A DNA stretch of 64,000 nt from Labia minor (taxonomy: Eukaryota > Arthropoda > Insecta > Dermaptera > Spongiphoridae). The stretch covers positions 36,004,660 through 36,068,659 of the forward strand of contig OY720350.1 in NCBI GenBank assembly GCA_963082975.1, in the 5' to 3' direction. How positions within the stretch are numbered: position 1 is the stretch's first letter; every line of letters starts with the position of its first letter. This document shows positions 10,012 to 22,175 of the stretch, piece by piece. The notes beneath the pieces were generated by a model that was not told the origin of the DNA, searched no databases, and saw nothing but the letters and a program-made list of their open reading frames with translations. The translations under genes were made by a program, and so were the position numbers.

Positions 10012-10620
10012 ATTAGCTGGAGTGTCTCCACTCGACTATCTCGCAATTTGAATTGGATTAAATAACATAATATATTATATTTAAATTAAATTCAATTAAT
10101 TATAAATTATAAATAATAAATATTAAACCAGCGCATGTTTGGCTTTTTATTGATGGCACCATGGCACGTGTTGGCGCGTGAGATTTGCAGTGTTAAAAAA
10201 TTAATTCTGGTACTTTCAGCAATTCAATCAAGCTGAAATTCTATATATAGCAGTTTTATACAATTATTAATCATGTAAAAAATTATCAAACATATATTTT
10301 TATTTTTACGGTCACTTTAGAGGAAAAAAAATCAAAACGTTGTAGGTAATGAGCCTCTTCCGGTTGAGCTACATTTCTCAAAAGTTGATAGAAAACCATG
10401 AATTTTGAATAATGTCCATGTACCAAATTTCATCATTCTAGCTCAAACCGTTTTTGCGTGATCTTGTCTACATACACACACACATACACACACACACACA
10501 CACAGACATTTTTCTCAACCTTAGTGAAAATGATTCAGGAACCTTCAAAACGTATAAAAACATCAAAATCTCAACATCTAAAATTTTCGTGATCGCAATA
10601 CTATCTCTGGCGAGATAGTA
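10012..10620 (-). mobile_element. Family B rolling-circle-like element, fullest copy (B2)
   Basis: About 609 bases. Minus-strand 5' end ACTATCTCGCCAGAGATAGT, then an ACGTTTTGAAGG block, a CA/TG simple-sequence tract (10478-10504), GATGAAATTTGGTACATGG, a CACGTGCCATGG block, and the 3' end GCGAGATAGTCGAGTGG with a GAGTG-GAGA-CACTC hairpin. The 5' motif recurs inverted directly before the 3' hairpin, which matches the layout of Helentron-associated (HINE/DINE-1) elements. No coding capacity. Confidence 0.7.
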
Positions 10621-10902
10621 AAAAACAACAATTTAAATGATTTTGTATAAAAATACAATCTATGTAATTTAATTTCCCATGTCAAAAGTCCGAGATTTTC
10701 AAAATTATTACTAAAGCTGTTTTCAAGAGATTGAAAAATATATAAGTTTATATACATATATGAATGTAATAAGATTATAAAGATAGATAGAGAACTTTAA
10801 GAACTTTGTTTATTATTTTTCAATTTTTATTTAGAAATTGAAGTTTTTATAAAGTCGATATTTTTGTCATCTACACTAAGTAGGATTTGATGGTTTACCC
10901 AC

Positions 10903-11023
10903 CTGTTTTATTTTGATTTGGCCAGGACCCACTCGGACAGGGTTCGCATGACTCATTCTTTAAATATTCGTTTCTGTCACAGGGAACGCACACCCAGCAA
11001 CATCGCTTCTCCTGGCCACCAGT
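10903..11023 (-). CDS. mGluR-family exon: cysteine-rich domain
   Basis: 121 bases starting in phase 0 and leaving one base (start of Gly) at ACAG|GTGGGT. Encodes TGGQEKRCCWVCVPCDRNEY through ESCEPCPSGSWPNQNKT, six of the nine cysteines of the class C cysteine-rich domain that passes ligand-domain closure to the membrane part. CCWVC and SGSWP are family signatures. A second in-frame acceptor nine bases upstream would add Asn-Phe-Gln; the shorter form fits family spacing better. Confidence 0.92.
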
Positions 11024-11689
11024 CTGGAAATTCTGGAAAATTTTACAAATAATAATTCATTTTGTTTTAACAGTTCACTTAATTATTTAATTATTAATAT
11101 ATATATATATATAAATTATATATGACTAACGAATCAAAAAAATAAATGATTTCCTTACTTTCACTTGTGATTTAATTTTACTACTATATTAATGAAAAAA
11201 TTATATATTTATAATACCTTTATTTTAAAATAAATGATATTTAATCATCATTTCTTGATTTTCCAACATTAAATATTATAATTTATACAATATAAAAACT
11301 ATATATTTCCATTTAATATTTAAGTATTAGGAGAATTTAATTATTTTTTTAATTTTTCTAAGGAGGGTTAGATTATATGAATTTAACAAAATATCCTACA
11401 ATTAATCATAACAGAAGGCTTAGAAAATTTTTCAAATACGAATTTAGTAATTAGTAATCATTAATACAAATTAAATTTTTCCACAGCTTTTTAAGCTGTT
11501 TACACTGTTCGTTTTTGCTCATCCATCCTTTTGTTTATTAATTATGTAACCATATTAATTATTTATATATTCCTTCACGCACAACTGTAAATATATACAG
11601 ACACGAAAATATACATTTATTAAGACAAATGATTTTTAATTTATAAAAAAAAAACCTCGGACTATTTTACATACGGAAGGACAATGTCT

Positions 11690-11915
11690 ATCAAGTCGGT
11701 TATATTATATCAATGATCAGAAGAACGGGTCCTATCAACCTTTATTTTGATTTTCTTGATCCGAGGCGCTATCAAGTAGCATTCCTAATTTTGATCCCGG
11801 AGGCTGGGTTAACTCCATCCCATAGACTCCAGCTAGAGAAATTGTCTTGTCAGGCTTGGGAATTTAACCCGGGAATGTGAGCCAGGGATGCTGCCTCCTA
11901 CCAAGTGGCGCCTTC
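11690..11915 (-). repeat. tRNA-derived SINE-like repeat (copy 2)
   Basis: The minus strand begins GGCGCCACTTGGTAGGAGGC (box A-like) and about 30 bases later has GGGTTAAATTCC, one base off a tRNA box B. The tRNA-unrelated body matches 2280-2515. This is the layout of a tRNA-derived SINE, but a poly-A or other tail was not identified. Confidence 0.5.
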
Positions 11916-11944
11916 TTTTTATTTTTAATAATAATAAAATAATT

Positions 11945-12492
11945 GGTATATATACTATGGCCCCTACACCTCGCAGAATTTGATGAAACTTCGCCAGTTG
12001 ATTCTTTGATTAATTCTAAGAAACTTTTTCCTTAGGCAATTCTTGGGGAAACTTCTAGTTTTCGAGATAAAAAGGATTAAAGATTGGATATCCATTAGAT
12101 GGTTATGAATGTCGAAATGTGCAACCATTAAGAAATTTTCATTGACTAATTCACTAATTATTCACATATTCACTAATTTTTGGTTTTTTCTGTTCGGTTT
12201 GGATATAGGGAAATTATTTAATTAATTAATTTTTTAATTTTTCTATATACTATATACAATCCGAACTGAAAAACCGAAAATTAGCCGTGCCCTCTGCTGG
12301 TCAAACTGACAAGACATGGTAGCTAAATGGGAATCAATGGATTTATATCCAATCTTTAATCCTTTTTATCTCGAAAACTAGAAGTTTCCCCAAGAATTGC
12401 CTAAGGAAAAAGGTTTCTTAGAATTAATCAAAGAATCAACTGGCGAAGTTTCATCAAATTCTGCGAGATGTAGGGGCCATAGTATATATACC
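11945..12492. mobile_element. Fold-back element with perfect 8-bp target duplication
   Basis: 548 bases whose two ends are inverse copies over about 165 bases, beginning GGTATATATACTATGGCCCC. Shorter inverse blocks continue toward the centre around 'TTTCTGTTCGGTTTGG'. AAATAATT directly flanks it on both sides (11937-11944 and 12493-12500). An 8-bp duplication fits hAT-type integration. No coding sequence. Confidence 0.85.
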
Positions 12493-12509
12493 AAATAATT
12501 ATATGTAAA

Positions 12510-12660
12510 ATCAATCTTCCTTTCTCTTTGGCTACAGCAACAATATTCCTCCAAGCATGTTTATCCTGAGCTGCCTCCATCATATCTATCCCTCGGCTAT
12601 CTTAAGTCTGTTTAACTAGCTCGTTCTTTACTTACGGATCGTTTTCCAATTTGTTTAAAA
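12510..12660 (-). mobile_element. LINE ORF2 tail fragment
   Basis: Minus-strand frame includes EAAQDKHAWRNIVAVAKEK, the usual last block of arthropod LINE ORF2 proteins (QDRxxWRxIVxxAxxK). Stops follow on both sides. Confidence 0.6.
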
Positions 12661-13866
12661 TACAGGATCCGAGATAATAAATGAATAAAGCGAAAGTGCA
12701 GTGTTGTTAGAACAATATAATTCATATTCAGTTCCTAAAATTAATTTACATATTTTATCTGAAAACTTCATACTATTACCATTATTTCCAGTTAATTGAC
12801 TTTATGCCGAGCTTACTATATTGTAATTCTAATAAATTTATTTATATAATTATTTGATAATAAATATTTTAAGTATATTGTTTGCAAAGAATTGAAAGTA
12901 TTGAAACTAAATAATTAGTATTTAAATAATTAGTAGTTCAAAAAATAAATGTATTACTTAATAATATAATAAATATTGATTAATATATACTTTTAATATT
13001 AAACAATTGTTCATATTTAAAATTCTAATTAATGAACATTTTTAATGTAGAATAATTAATTTATTAAATAAAAATGAGTTTTTATCATTTTATGGTTGGA
13101 ATATTTAAAAATTTAATTTGATTCGTTTAAAATGAACGTTTTTTTTTTTTGTATTTTTATAATAAAACATTTGAAATAATATATATATAGTAGAAAATTA
13201 TTTTAAAGAGGAAATGAGAATATATTTTACAAATTATATAAATTACAAAAACTCGTTTATGTGTACAAAGGAGAGAATAAAAAAAACATTTAATGAAGCG
13301 ATCATCATTTCTTTCAGTTATAACTTTTTTTTTCCTTTTTTTTCTCTTTTATTTAAAAAAATTACTTAAGTTGATATTGTCAAGAAGACATTTTCATTGT
13401 GCCTCTCCCCCTTACATCTCTCTCAAGAAAATAGACATTTATAAAAAATTCTGTCAAAATGAAATCAAATAAATTTTCTTTTGAAACAATATTTTAATTT
13501 AGGCCAAAGAAAAACTTTGTTTAAAATATAAATTGAGCAAATAAACAATAGCGGTGTCAACGAAAATGAAACTTATTAAATTTATGAAAAGTTTTATAAA
13601 AATAATGATATATACTTTATTTCGATATTAAATAATAATTATTCATAGTGGAGATTTTGATATATTTTTAATTATGATAAAGTAAAAAATAACTGAGTTT
13701 AATATATTATCTTAGTGTGTACATTGATAGGATTTTACAAAATTATTTTGTTTAGAATTTTTCAGTGAGCAAATCGTAGTTCTTGTATTTTCGAAATATA
13801 ATAAATATTAAATAGTTAATAATATGGTTCCTCGGACCATCCAAAAGGTGATACAGTCTTCTAGAA

Positions 13867-14090
13867 GAGGGGTCGGAAACCTTTTTCAATAGTCGAGCAC
13901 ATTTCTGAAATAATATAACAAGAGTAGGCACACTTGGTGATACTTAGAGCCATATTGAAAAATCGAAAATGTTTAAGAGCCTGATCGCAAAAACATTTTA
14001 CCTTTTTTGTTCTTAGTAATAATTTAATACTTAGTAATTTGAATGCGGGCACTTGAAAATGGCTTCGCGTCACCAGGTTGCCGACCCCTG
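13867..14090. mobile_element. hAT MITE
   Basis: 224 bases with ends GAGGGGTCGGAAACC and GGTTGCCGACCCCTG (inverse of each other apart from small changes). The flanks TTCTAGAA and TTCTAAAA agree at 7 of 8 positions, as expected for an aged 8-bp hAT duplication. Confidence 0.8.
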
Positions 14091-14199
14091 TTCTAAAAGA
14101 TTATTTTATTTTATTATTAACAAATGGGAGAGAATATGCAATATATATCGTATATATATATAGGAAAATTTCTATATATATGTAGTGGTTAGGGAGGGG

Positions 14200-14640
14200 T
14201 TGGATCGTTGTCTAGGGGTATATTATCTTGATAGAGTAACAACACTTCTTGTTTGGGTTTTTCTATAAAATGCTTTATTTACAATAAATATACATAGGCA
14301 AATACACACACTCTCATCATCATAGCCAAGCAATCGAAAAATCAAGCATCTAACTAGCATCCAAAACGAATTGTCCCAAACTAATAGAGTCCCTTGCGGG
14401 GGTTCGCATTCCAATTCATATATTAATCCCGCCCCAACTGAAGCATCGGTTGTGGGAGGAGAAGAGAATGGGAGACTTTTTCCTGGCCGACACCAAGGCC
14501 TGATCAGGGGTTCGGGCATCCCGTGGGCCCAGAGGAAGGGCTACGGTTGCATTTACATCCAGGGACAAGGAAGTGGAGTGAAGAGGTTGAAACACCCTTG
14601 TCGCCAACATCCCTTGACCTCAATTTCAACTCCCATATAT
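14200..14640 (-). mobile_element. candidate solo LTR or other retroelement end
   Basis: Unusually GC-rich for the region (14380-14630). On the minus strand it ends with AATAAAGC (polyadenylation-like) followed by about 70 bases, as in the U3-R-U5 order of an LTR. TG...CA limits can be drawn, but no matching target duplication was found. Overlapping frames on both strands show no known protein. Confidence 0.3.
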
Positions 14641-16862
14641 ATATAGAATAAAATCACAATTTAGAAAATTTCAGAAACATCAATAAAAGAAGTGTGATCC
14701 TTGAATCAATATCAGTCCCCTTTCTAATATATATATTATTAATTACAAAATCAACTACTTAATAAAAAGTGATGATTTTTCAGTATTGTAACTTTGTCAT
14801 TGTAGGTATATAATTAAAAGTTTGTAAACGAATTTTCGTTTATATGGTATGACGACATAAGCAATTCGATATGATTAAATAGTCAGTTTTACTTTCAAAA
14901 TTACACATCCCTCATCGACCATCATCTTAAATTATTCTTAACCAATCAATCGAAAGGATCCTTTCAAAGCAAATAGTGCCATCATTGATGAGGCACAGCC
15001 AGACAAACAATAATCTGTACCTTGATCAATATCATTATTTTAACACCGAAATCGAGACATTCACTTTAACCAGTAACTAAATAAATAGATAAACACAAGT
15101 TATACCACAATAATATATCAGAGACCTTACAGGAATATTAAAAAAAAACGTTCTTCATTGAATATAAATAGGATAAATAAATAAATAATTAAAAGTAAAT
15201 AATAAATGATTAAGAAAATAAATAAATTATAATGAAGGAGGATAAAATATAAATTCACAATATAATAATAATGATAATAACCAGTTGAATTATGTGGTAG
15301 GCCCCATATGACTTTTCAATCGATTTATTAATTATTAATTTTTATTTAATAAGTAATTATTAATGTGAAATAAATGAAATTGGGGCTGTAAGGGGAAGAA
15401 AAATGAATAAATAGGTATTTATAAAATAGTATTTTAAAAACCAAAAGTTATTAAATAAGTAAAATTAATTGAGTGATTCAAAGCAAAGTGATTTGATAGT
15501 TGGAGGAGGGGAATCTTAATTCTCTAAAAATTATTTCAAATAAATTTTTTTATATTTTTGATATTTTAAGAAATATAGACATTTTACTTTTTTAATACTA
15601 TTTATTTTAAATATTTAAAGTTTGACAAAATTTTTCAGATGAGAAGAAATTAGTAGAATAAAATTCTCTATAAATTGTTACATATAAAATTTTTTTATAT
15701 TTTTTTATAGATTAGAAAATATGACTATTTTACTTTTTTGATATTTATGAATGAATTTAAGCGAAAATGTTGCAAAAGGTCGTTAGCAACCCAATAAAAG
15801 AATAAATATAAAATTTGGTTATAATCGGTTTTACCGTTTGAACACACACAAACATATTCCTCAACGGGAAAATCATTTTTTTTTAAACAGCATTACTTGA
15901 AACGTGGAGATATGTCAAAAACTGTATATCTATAAGTCTCAATTGGGATTACAATCCCTTTACTCTCAAAAAACTATAATAATATATAAATATATAAATA
16001 ATTAATAAATAATAAATAAAATATAAATTTCAATTAAATTTAATAAACAATCATGAAACAACTGAACAAATTTAAATTTATATATTTAACTTCAAGTTAT
16101 TTATAAGAGAACTTTATTTATAGGATTCCAATAATTTTATTTTTCTAAACAAAATTTACCCAATTTAATAAAGTGTAAAAAAAAATTAATATACCAAAAT
16201 ATTCATCAATTTTGAATGAATTGATATATTTATTTTTCATACAGTTTCTAAATTACAAATTAAAAATTTTATATAAAAGTTATCCCTTACCTCCTCTCGT
16301 TATTATTTCATATAATCCTTGTCTAAGTTCCTTAATTTAAAATTATCTTTCTAATATTTAAAATAATAATTAATTTAGGTTTAAAAATTAATTATATTTG
16401 TACTTATATATTTTCTAAATATTATTTCTTAAATTGTATACTAATTGAAAAGTTAAATGCGGGTTATAAAACCGTATATATAAACCACTTTAATTTTATG
16501 TATATTAATATATATATATGTTAATTTCAATGCAAGATGCTTTATCATTGATTTGATTTTCGCACCCTCCACTCATATATAAGCAATCAATAATAAATAT
16601 TATGCAGACGAATACGTGAATATTAATTAATAGCTAAACTTAGCATAAAAGTTAAAATTAATATTTGTCGAAGTGATTACTGTGTGTCCATATTTTTGTT
16701 TAAAAAAAAATTATTTTATTATTATTATTTTATTAATCTAAATTCAAAAATAATTTCATTACACACACACATTTCTGATAAAAACAATTTTCAAAGTTCT
16801 AATTGTGTATTTATGATAAATAAAGGTAAGTAACAAAATTGGTTTGTTGATTCCTTGTTTAC

Positions 16863-17040
16863 CTTATAATATCCAAGTTGACATGGTCTTGAGCAAACTG
16901 ACTCGACTGATTCACCCTTCGGCGCTACTTGACCGTATTGAATTTTCTCCGGCCATCGAAATGTACCATTATTCCAGTCTCCTACATGGACATACTCATA
17001 AGAGCCATTCTCCAGTCGTTGAAAATTCATGATATTATAT
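16863..17040 (-). CDS. mGluR-family exon: end of ligand domain, start of cysteine-rich domain
   Basis: 178 bases, taking two bases from the previous exon (Arg) and leaving in phase 0 at TATAAG|GTAAAC. Encodes YNIMNFQRLENGSYEYVHVG, then DWNNGTFRW, and SVCSRPCQLGYYK with the first two cysteines of the nine-cysteine domain. Corresponds to the 'RYDIMNLQ...YVHVGTW...VCSEPCxxGQ' stretch of mGluR1. Confidence 0.93.
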
Positions 17041-17166
17041 CTGAAAGTAAAATTTCAATTATTCATACATTCAAATTTTATTTTCTATTATAAATTAATT
17101 TCTTATATTTATTTACTTTTGATATTAGAAATGTTTAAAATACCACTTTTGTTAGATAAATAGGGT

Positions 17167-17720
17167 TATTTATTAAAAACTAGCTCCTCAGACCGCCTTC
17201 GGCTCTGCCCCCTGTACCCTCGAAGTGATACATGGTATTTGAATGAATATCAAAGGTTTTCATCCATTTTGTTTCAATTAGTATATTAAAACATTCACTT
17301 CTCTTTATGTTCTTATTTAAAATATATTTTAATTTAATCAGTAAATTAATTATACGAGTATATTGATATTGAATATGTTATATCTATATATCTCCGTGGC
17401 TCTACGGTACTCAAAAGATTTACACTACATTTCTCCAAGTGTCCCTGTCCTGAGTTAACTAACACCTACGCGGTGTTCCATCTCTCTCCACAAATACATT
17501 TTTCGCCATTCTTTCCTCTCCCATTCTAGCCACGTGCCCTGCTCATCCCAGCCTTCTCGATTTTATAACGGTCATGAAATTTCCCGTTATGCAGTCCCCG
17601 ACATCCCTTGGTGACCTCATCTTTCTTTGGTCCATAAATGCTTCGAAGAATCCTAATCTCAAAAAATCTAAAACTACTTTCGTCTCACAGGGGCGCCGAC
17701 CATGCCTGACACCCATAATA
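17167..17720 (-). mobile_element. LINE 3' end with part of ORF2 tail
   Basis: Minus-strand frame gives IKSRRLGWAGHVARMGEERM-like blocks over 17470-17580 and a DVGDCITGNFMTV piece upstream. The 3' UTR ends at 17167 in the same GC-rich CTAGCT...CCGCCTTCGG end as 3231. ORF2 is broken by stops. Confidence 0.65.
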
Positions 17721-17879
17721 CAACAGGCAAAATAATTATAATATTTATATATTTCAATTTTTATCCACTTTGATAATAGTTTTGATGAGATAATCAATAA
17801 TCAAATAATAAATTTTATTTTAAATGTTAGTATAATATTTCATAATCATTTCATTTTGATATTTTATTTTTTAAGTTTG

Positions 17880-18138
17880 TATAAAATTTAATATTATTTG
17901 TTATAATATCACATCAAAAAAGATAATTTATTAAAAATGAAAAATAAAAAAAAGAAACTTATTAATAAGAAATTATAATAGAATATAATAATTTGGATTT
18001 AAAACAAATTTTTAAAAAAATACTAAATTTAAAAAAAGGCAAAAATTTAAAACAATTCGTTTATATCATTGTCTAAAAAATCATATTTAAAATTTTTATA
18101 TAACCAATAATACATTTTTGCACTTAAAATATAGTTGT
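17880..18138. repeat. repeat body shared with 3561-4290 and 20780-21310
   Basis: AT-rich unit with 'CATTTTTGCACTTAAAATAT' near its end, running straight into the next LINE 3' end at 18139. This suggests a repeated order of LINE end plus body. Confidence 0.5.
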
Positions 18139-18310
18139 AACTAGCTGCTCAGACCGCTTCGGCGTTCTTCACACCTAGACAGGGTCTCTGCCCCCTGTAC
18201 TCCCGAAGTATTACATAGTATTTGGTTGAAAGTTTATTTATCAAAGGTTTTCATCCATTTTGTTTCAATCAGTATATAACATAAAACATTTATTTGTTGT
18301 GTATTAATAA
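18139..18310 (-). mobile_element. LINE 3' end fragment
   Basis: Begins CTAGCTGCTCAGACCGC with a worn hairpin pair, then the common 'GGTTTTCATCCATTTTG' 3' UTR block. Truncated within the UTR; no coding part. Confidence 0.55.
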
Positions 18311-18953
18311 AATGAATAGCCTATGTTAAAATTGAAATATGTAAGAATATTATGATGTAATTTGATCGAAATCGGTTTAGTCAATTTTGAGTCCATAACG
18401 TCAGAATTTCTGGTTATACATGAAAAATTCTAAATTTACTAAGGTCATGAAACGCGAAGATATGCAAAAAATTTTAAATTCCGAGCAATGTGCAGACAGA
18501 AACCTTTTTTTATATTATATTTATATATTGTATATTATTTAAATTTAAATCGATTTTATTTATCGTAGTTTTTTCTGTTATTTTGGTATTTATTTTTCAT
18601 AATTTATACTTTTCACAATCTCATCTTTTATATAATCAAGTGATGAACTAGAAAGACATTTTTGTGAATGAGGATATCTATTATTTATCAACCCATTATG
18701 AACTTCAAAATCGTAAGAATGGCAATTTAAGGTTTGTGTGACTTATTTACTCGTAATCCGAATCTCTTTCTATTGAAATTTAAGAAATGGTCAATGAAAT
18801 GACAGGAGGAATATTTACATATCCATATACAGATACATATTGTATGTTTTTTTAAGTTTGTAAAGTTTCCAGTTTTGCAATGTTAGTAACACGACTGTTG
18901 TCACATATAATGTTCCAGATGCAATGAATTTCTAAATGACAAAGATGATTTTT

Positions 18954-19601
18954 ACCGACCGACGATAGTAAGGGAGGTATTGTTTTCACACCAAATTTCA
19001 CATGTGGAGATTTTTACATATCTCCACGAATCATGCATTTTCTTAACAGAAAAAAGTATTTTTAGCATGATGTCTGTCCGTCCGTCTGTCCGTCTGTCCG
19101 TCCGTCTGTCCGTCCGTATAGATGTGTACAGCCTGAACGGCTCAACCGATTTTGATGAAATTTGGTATATTTATTTAATGCATCAGTGGGATGAATTGAT
19201 CAACTTTTGGTGCAATTCCGGAAACCGGAAGTGGTAGTATTACCGATCGACGATAGGAAGGAAAGGGTTATTTTCACACCAAAAGAGATTTTTTTATATA
19301 TCACCACGAATCTTGCACTTTGTATTGGTTTTATCCTCGAGAAAAATCATATTTATTAGTTTTTTCTTGATTTAAAATTATATGACGTCATCCAGCCATT
19401 CATGACGTCACAGCCTGGTCTTGCATATATATTATAAATAAAATAAAATTAAAAATGTTTATATTTATTATTTATGTATCCATATCTGTTTTTTATTACA
19501 TTAATAGATATATGAAAATTATTTGAAATTGTTTCTGTAGCTGGAAATTAATTTATTTCAAACCGTCGGTCGGTTCGGACCTGGCCACAGGTCAACTTAT
19601 T
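18954..19601 (+). mobile_element. Family A rolling-circle-like element, complete (A1)
   Basis: 648 bases. 5' end ACCGACCGACGATAGTAAGG preceded by T's. Then a GTCC/GTCT tract (19073-19117), GATTTTGATGAAATTTGGTA, a CRE-like TGACGTCA pair, and the 3' end CGTCGGTCGGTTCGG followed by hairpin GACCTG-GCCA-CAGGTC and AACTTATT. The 5' motif is repeated inverted just before the hairpin. This is the order described for HINE/DINE-1 elements that depend on Helentrons. No real coding frame. Confidence 0.75.
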
Positions 19602-20314
19602 TAAAATTAAATCAGATAATTTTGATTTTTTAGAGTTTAGGAAAGTGGACAATAACATAGATACAATGCAATCGAAAGTAAATCCGTACAACCTTCCGTA
19701 ATATGTATTAATGAATGCAAGTCGGAGGTTCACCCGCCATATTTACCAAATATTGCGTCATCGAAATTCAAATTATCGATATAACATTTTCTGAGAATAA
19801 AAATTTTCGTAAATATGAATGAAGTCCAAAATATCATGTCCAGCTATATAATACTTTTAAAACCTAGGGTTTTTTTTATCAAAACAGCATTGAATATTAA
19901 ATAACTTAAAGGTTGATGATATCAAGTGTGATTGATTAAAATAAATACTTAAACATGTGAATTTGATGTAAAAATGACATTACTTTTCAGCACATTGATA
20001 TAATTTTTGAATAATTAATATTAATAATAAGAGTAAAAGAAAAATTAATAGGAATGATGTCAGACATGATATATATATACTATAAATTAATCTTTGTTAT
20101 ATTGAATTTTCAATAACAAATAAATCAATCTTTCAATAATGAACCGATTAATGAAAAAAATTGATAATGATGATTAATGGGTTTTTTATATTATATATAT
20201 AACTAATTGAAATTAATTTACCATAAAAATAATTATTTAGTCAATCATTTTATTATTTTATAATATTCTATATAAATAATCAAAAGCAGAAGATGGAAAG
20301 AAAATATATATATA

Positions 20315-20640
20315 TACTAGGTGTTAAGATCGCCTCCGTACCCCCGAGTGGTATTTAGTATTTGGTTGAAAGTAATTAAAAGGTTTTCATCCAGTTTGTT
20401 TCAATCAGTATATTACATAAAACATTCATTTCTTTTTGTGTTCTTATTTAAAATATATTTTAATTTAATCAGTAAATTAATTATATATATTATTATTGTA
20501 TATGTTATATCTATCTGTCTCTGTGGCTCAACGGTACTCGAGAGTTTTTGGCCGCAACAACCACATTTCTCCAAGTGTCCCTATTCTGAGCCACATCCAT
20601 CCAAATCCTACCCTCTCCCATCTCTCTTACGTCCCTTCGA
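20315..20640 (-). mobile_element. LINE 3' end fragment
   Basis: Starts ACTAGGTGTTAAGATCGCC (both hairpins mostly lost), continues through the shared 3' UTR, and reaches the ORF2-tail complement at 20520-20585. Long open frames over this stretch lie in the 3' UTR and are not genes. Confidence 0.55.
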
Positions 20641-20779
20641 ATACTCTATATATTCTATATATCAGTATTTTTTTCTGAATTTAATACCAAGTTGATTTTC
20701 AAAATACATCTATTATTTATGCATATGATTGATTACATGTGTTAAAATTTAAACAAATTCAAATATTCTAATTTTTAAA

Positions 20780-21310
20780 TTTATATACAATTTAATATTA
20801 TTTTTTATTAATATCATATCATATTTATTAAAAATTAAAAATAAAAAAAGAAACCTATTAATAAAAAATTATAATAGAATCCAATAGTTTTGATTTAAAA
20901 CAAATTTAAAAAAAATACTCAATTTAAAAATGACAAAAATTTAAAACATCTCGATTATATCATTTGTCTAAAAAATCATATTTTAATTTTTATATAACCA
21001 AGAAATCATTTTTGCACTTAAAATATAGTTATAATTAATAATTGAAACAAAAACAAAAATAATATAATTTAGACATTTTAATTGACGTTTTGAAAATATT
21101 TTTGTATTCATAATCATTGTATAATAATTTCTGTTTTTTTTTATATTAGACATTGATAAAATTTATACCCTTTACTTTTAAATAGAATAGAAGAAAATTT
21201 CAAATATTTAGAAAGAATAAATAAAAAATAATTTAAGTTAAATATGATCTAAATATTCTATTAAATTAATTAAAATGAGAACTTTTAGAATAAATTATTT
21301 AATTGAAATG
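20780..21310. repeat. repeat body shared with 3561-4290
   Basis: Near full-length copy of the AT-rich unit. It runs through the site where the palindrome at 4073-4210 is inserted in the other copy, giving an empty-site comparison. Confidence 0.55.
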
Positions 21311-22175
21311 ATATTTAAAATAAAATATTATATTAATTATTTGTTATTTATAAATTGAAAAAAAAATAATAAATTAAAAAATTTCAAACATTTTAAAGAA
21401 ACACAAATAAATGAGAAATGTCTTAAAAACTATCGAATTATATACATAATAAATCATACCTTATATTTTATTTTTAATTTTATTTCCAAATTAAATTAAA
21501 AATATAATTAAAACTCTGTCTAACATATAGTTGATAACTTCTTTAGAATGAAAAAAATATTATTTTGATTAATTTATAATTAATATTTAAGTAATTATTA
21601 ATCTACTATAGCCGATATGTAACATTAATGTATAAGCTATATTATTGTAAAGTTTCAATAAAATCCATTTAGTAGATTTTACGTGAAACGCGTTGGACAT
21701 CCATCCATTCTCACAAACATAGCCAAATATAAGATATATATTTATTTATTATATATAAATATATATTAAATAAAATAAAAAGTTATTAAATAAAAATGTT
21801 TATAAATAATAATTGTTCGACTATATCAATTCAATTCAATTCTAGTCACTCGAGTATCTCCATTAAATTTGATTGGAGTGGAGCGAACATGAAAATTGTT
21901 TTTTTTTTTTTTTTGATATATAAAAGCAAAACTGCCACAATTATTCTTTTCACTTCAATAGAATTGCTTGTACAAATTTAAATGTTAGAAAGATTATGGT
22001 ATTTAGCTAAATATCTTTCAGGGGCTACTACAAAATGAAAATATCGTTGGAATGCAAGGTTATTTAGATTATTTCATGTATTTCTTGTATTATTGTAAAA
22101 TTAATAAAAATAAATATATAAATAAATAAAAATAAATATTGAACATGTTGGACTGGATAGGAAATACGTACCTAC

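Larger units (their letters stand above)
7791..10902 (-). other. mGluR intron (3.1 kb)
   Basis: Holds a deleted mariner (7993-8888), a hAT/mariner composite fragment (9371-9755) and a family-B rolling-circle-like element (10012-10620). Remaining sequence is AT-rich and unassigned. Confidence 0.75.
11024..16862 (-). other. mGluR intron (5.8 kb)
   Basis: Holds a SINE-like repeat (11690-11915), a fold-back element (11945-12492), a LINE tail (12510-12660), a hAT MITE (13867-14090) and a candidate LTR (14200-14640). 12700-13860 and 14700-16860 are AT-rich, with only a worn 'TTATAATCGGTTTTACCG' block near 15820 that recalls the rolling-circle-like families. No exon seen. Confidence 0.75.
17041..22175 (-). 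other. mGluR intron (5.1 kb)
   Basis: Holds LINE 3' ends (17167-17720, 18139-18310, 20315-20640) with their repeat bodies, and family-A element A1 (18954-19601). 18310-18950, 19602-20314 and 21310-22175 are AT-rich with no assignment. Confidence 0.7.

Noticed and set aside
10012..10620. Family B as a canonical Helitron
   Set aside because: The 5' end is not TC, and CTRR directly after the hairpin is present only in some copies; the asymmetric inverted repeat fits Helentron/HINE elements better.
14371..14646. Overlapping frames on both strands in a GC-rich patch
   Set aside because: No family resemblance, and the stretch looks like an LTR or other repeat; kept only as a weak mobile-element candidate.
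18980..19237. Plus-strand frame containing SLNGSTDFDEIWYI, also at 43083-43322
   Set aside because: It lies wholly inside family-A elements, and the 'accgattttgatgaaatttgg' block is a repeat motif. Copies differ by frameshifts in the GTCC tract, so it is not a gene.
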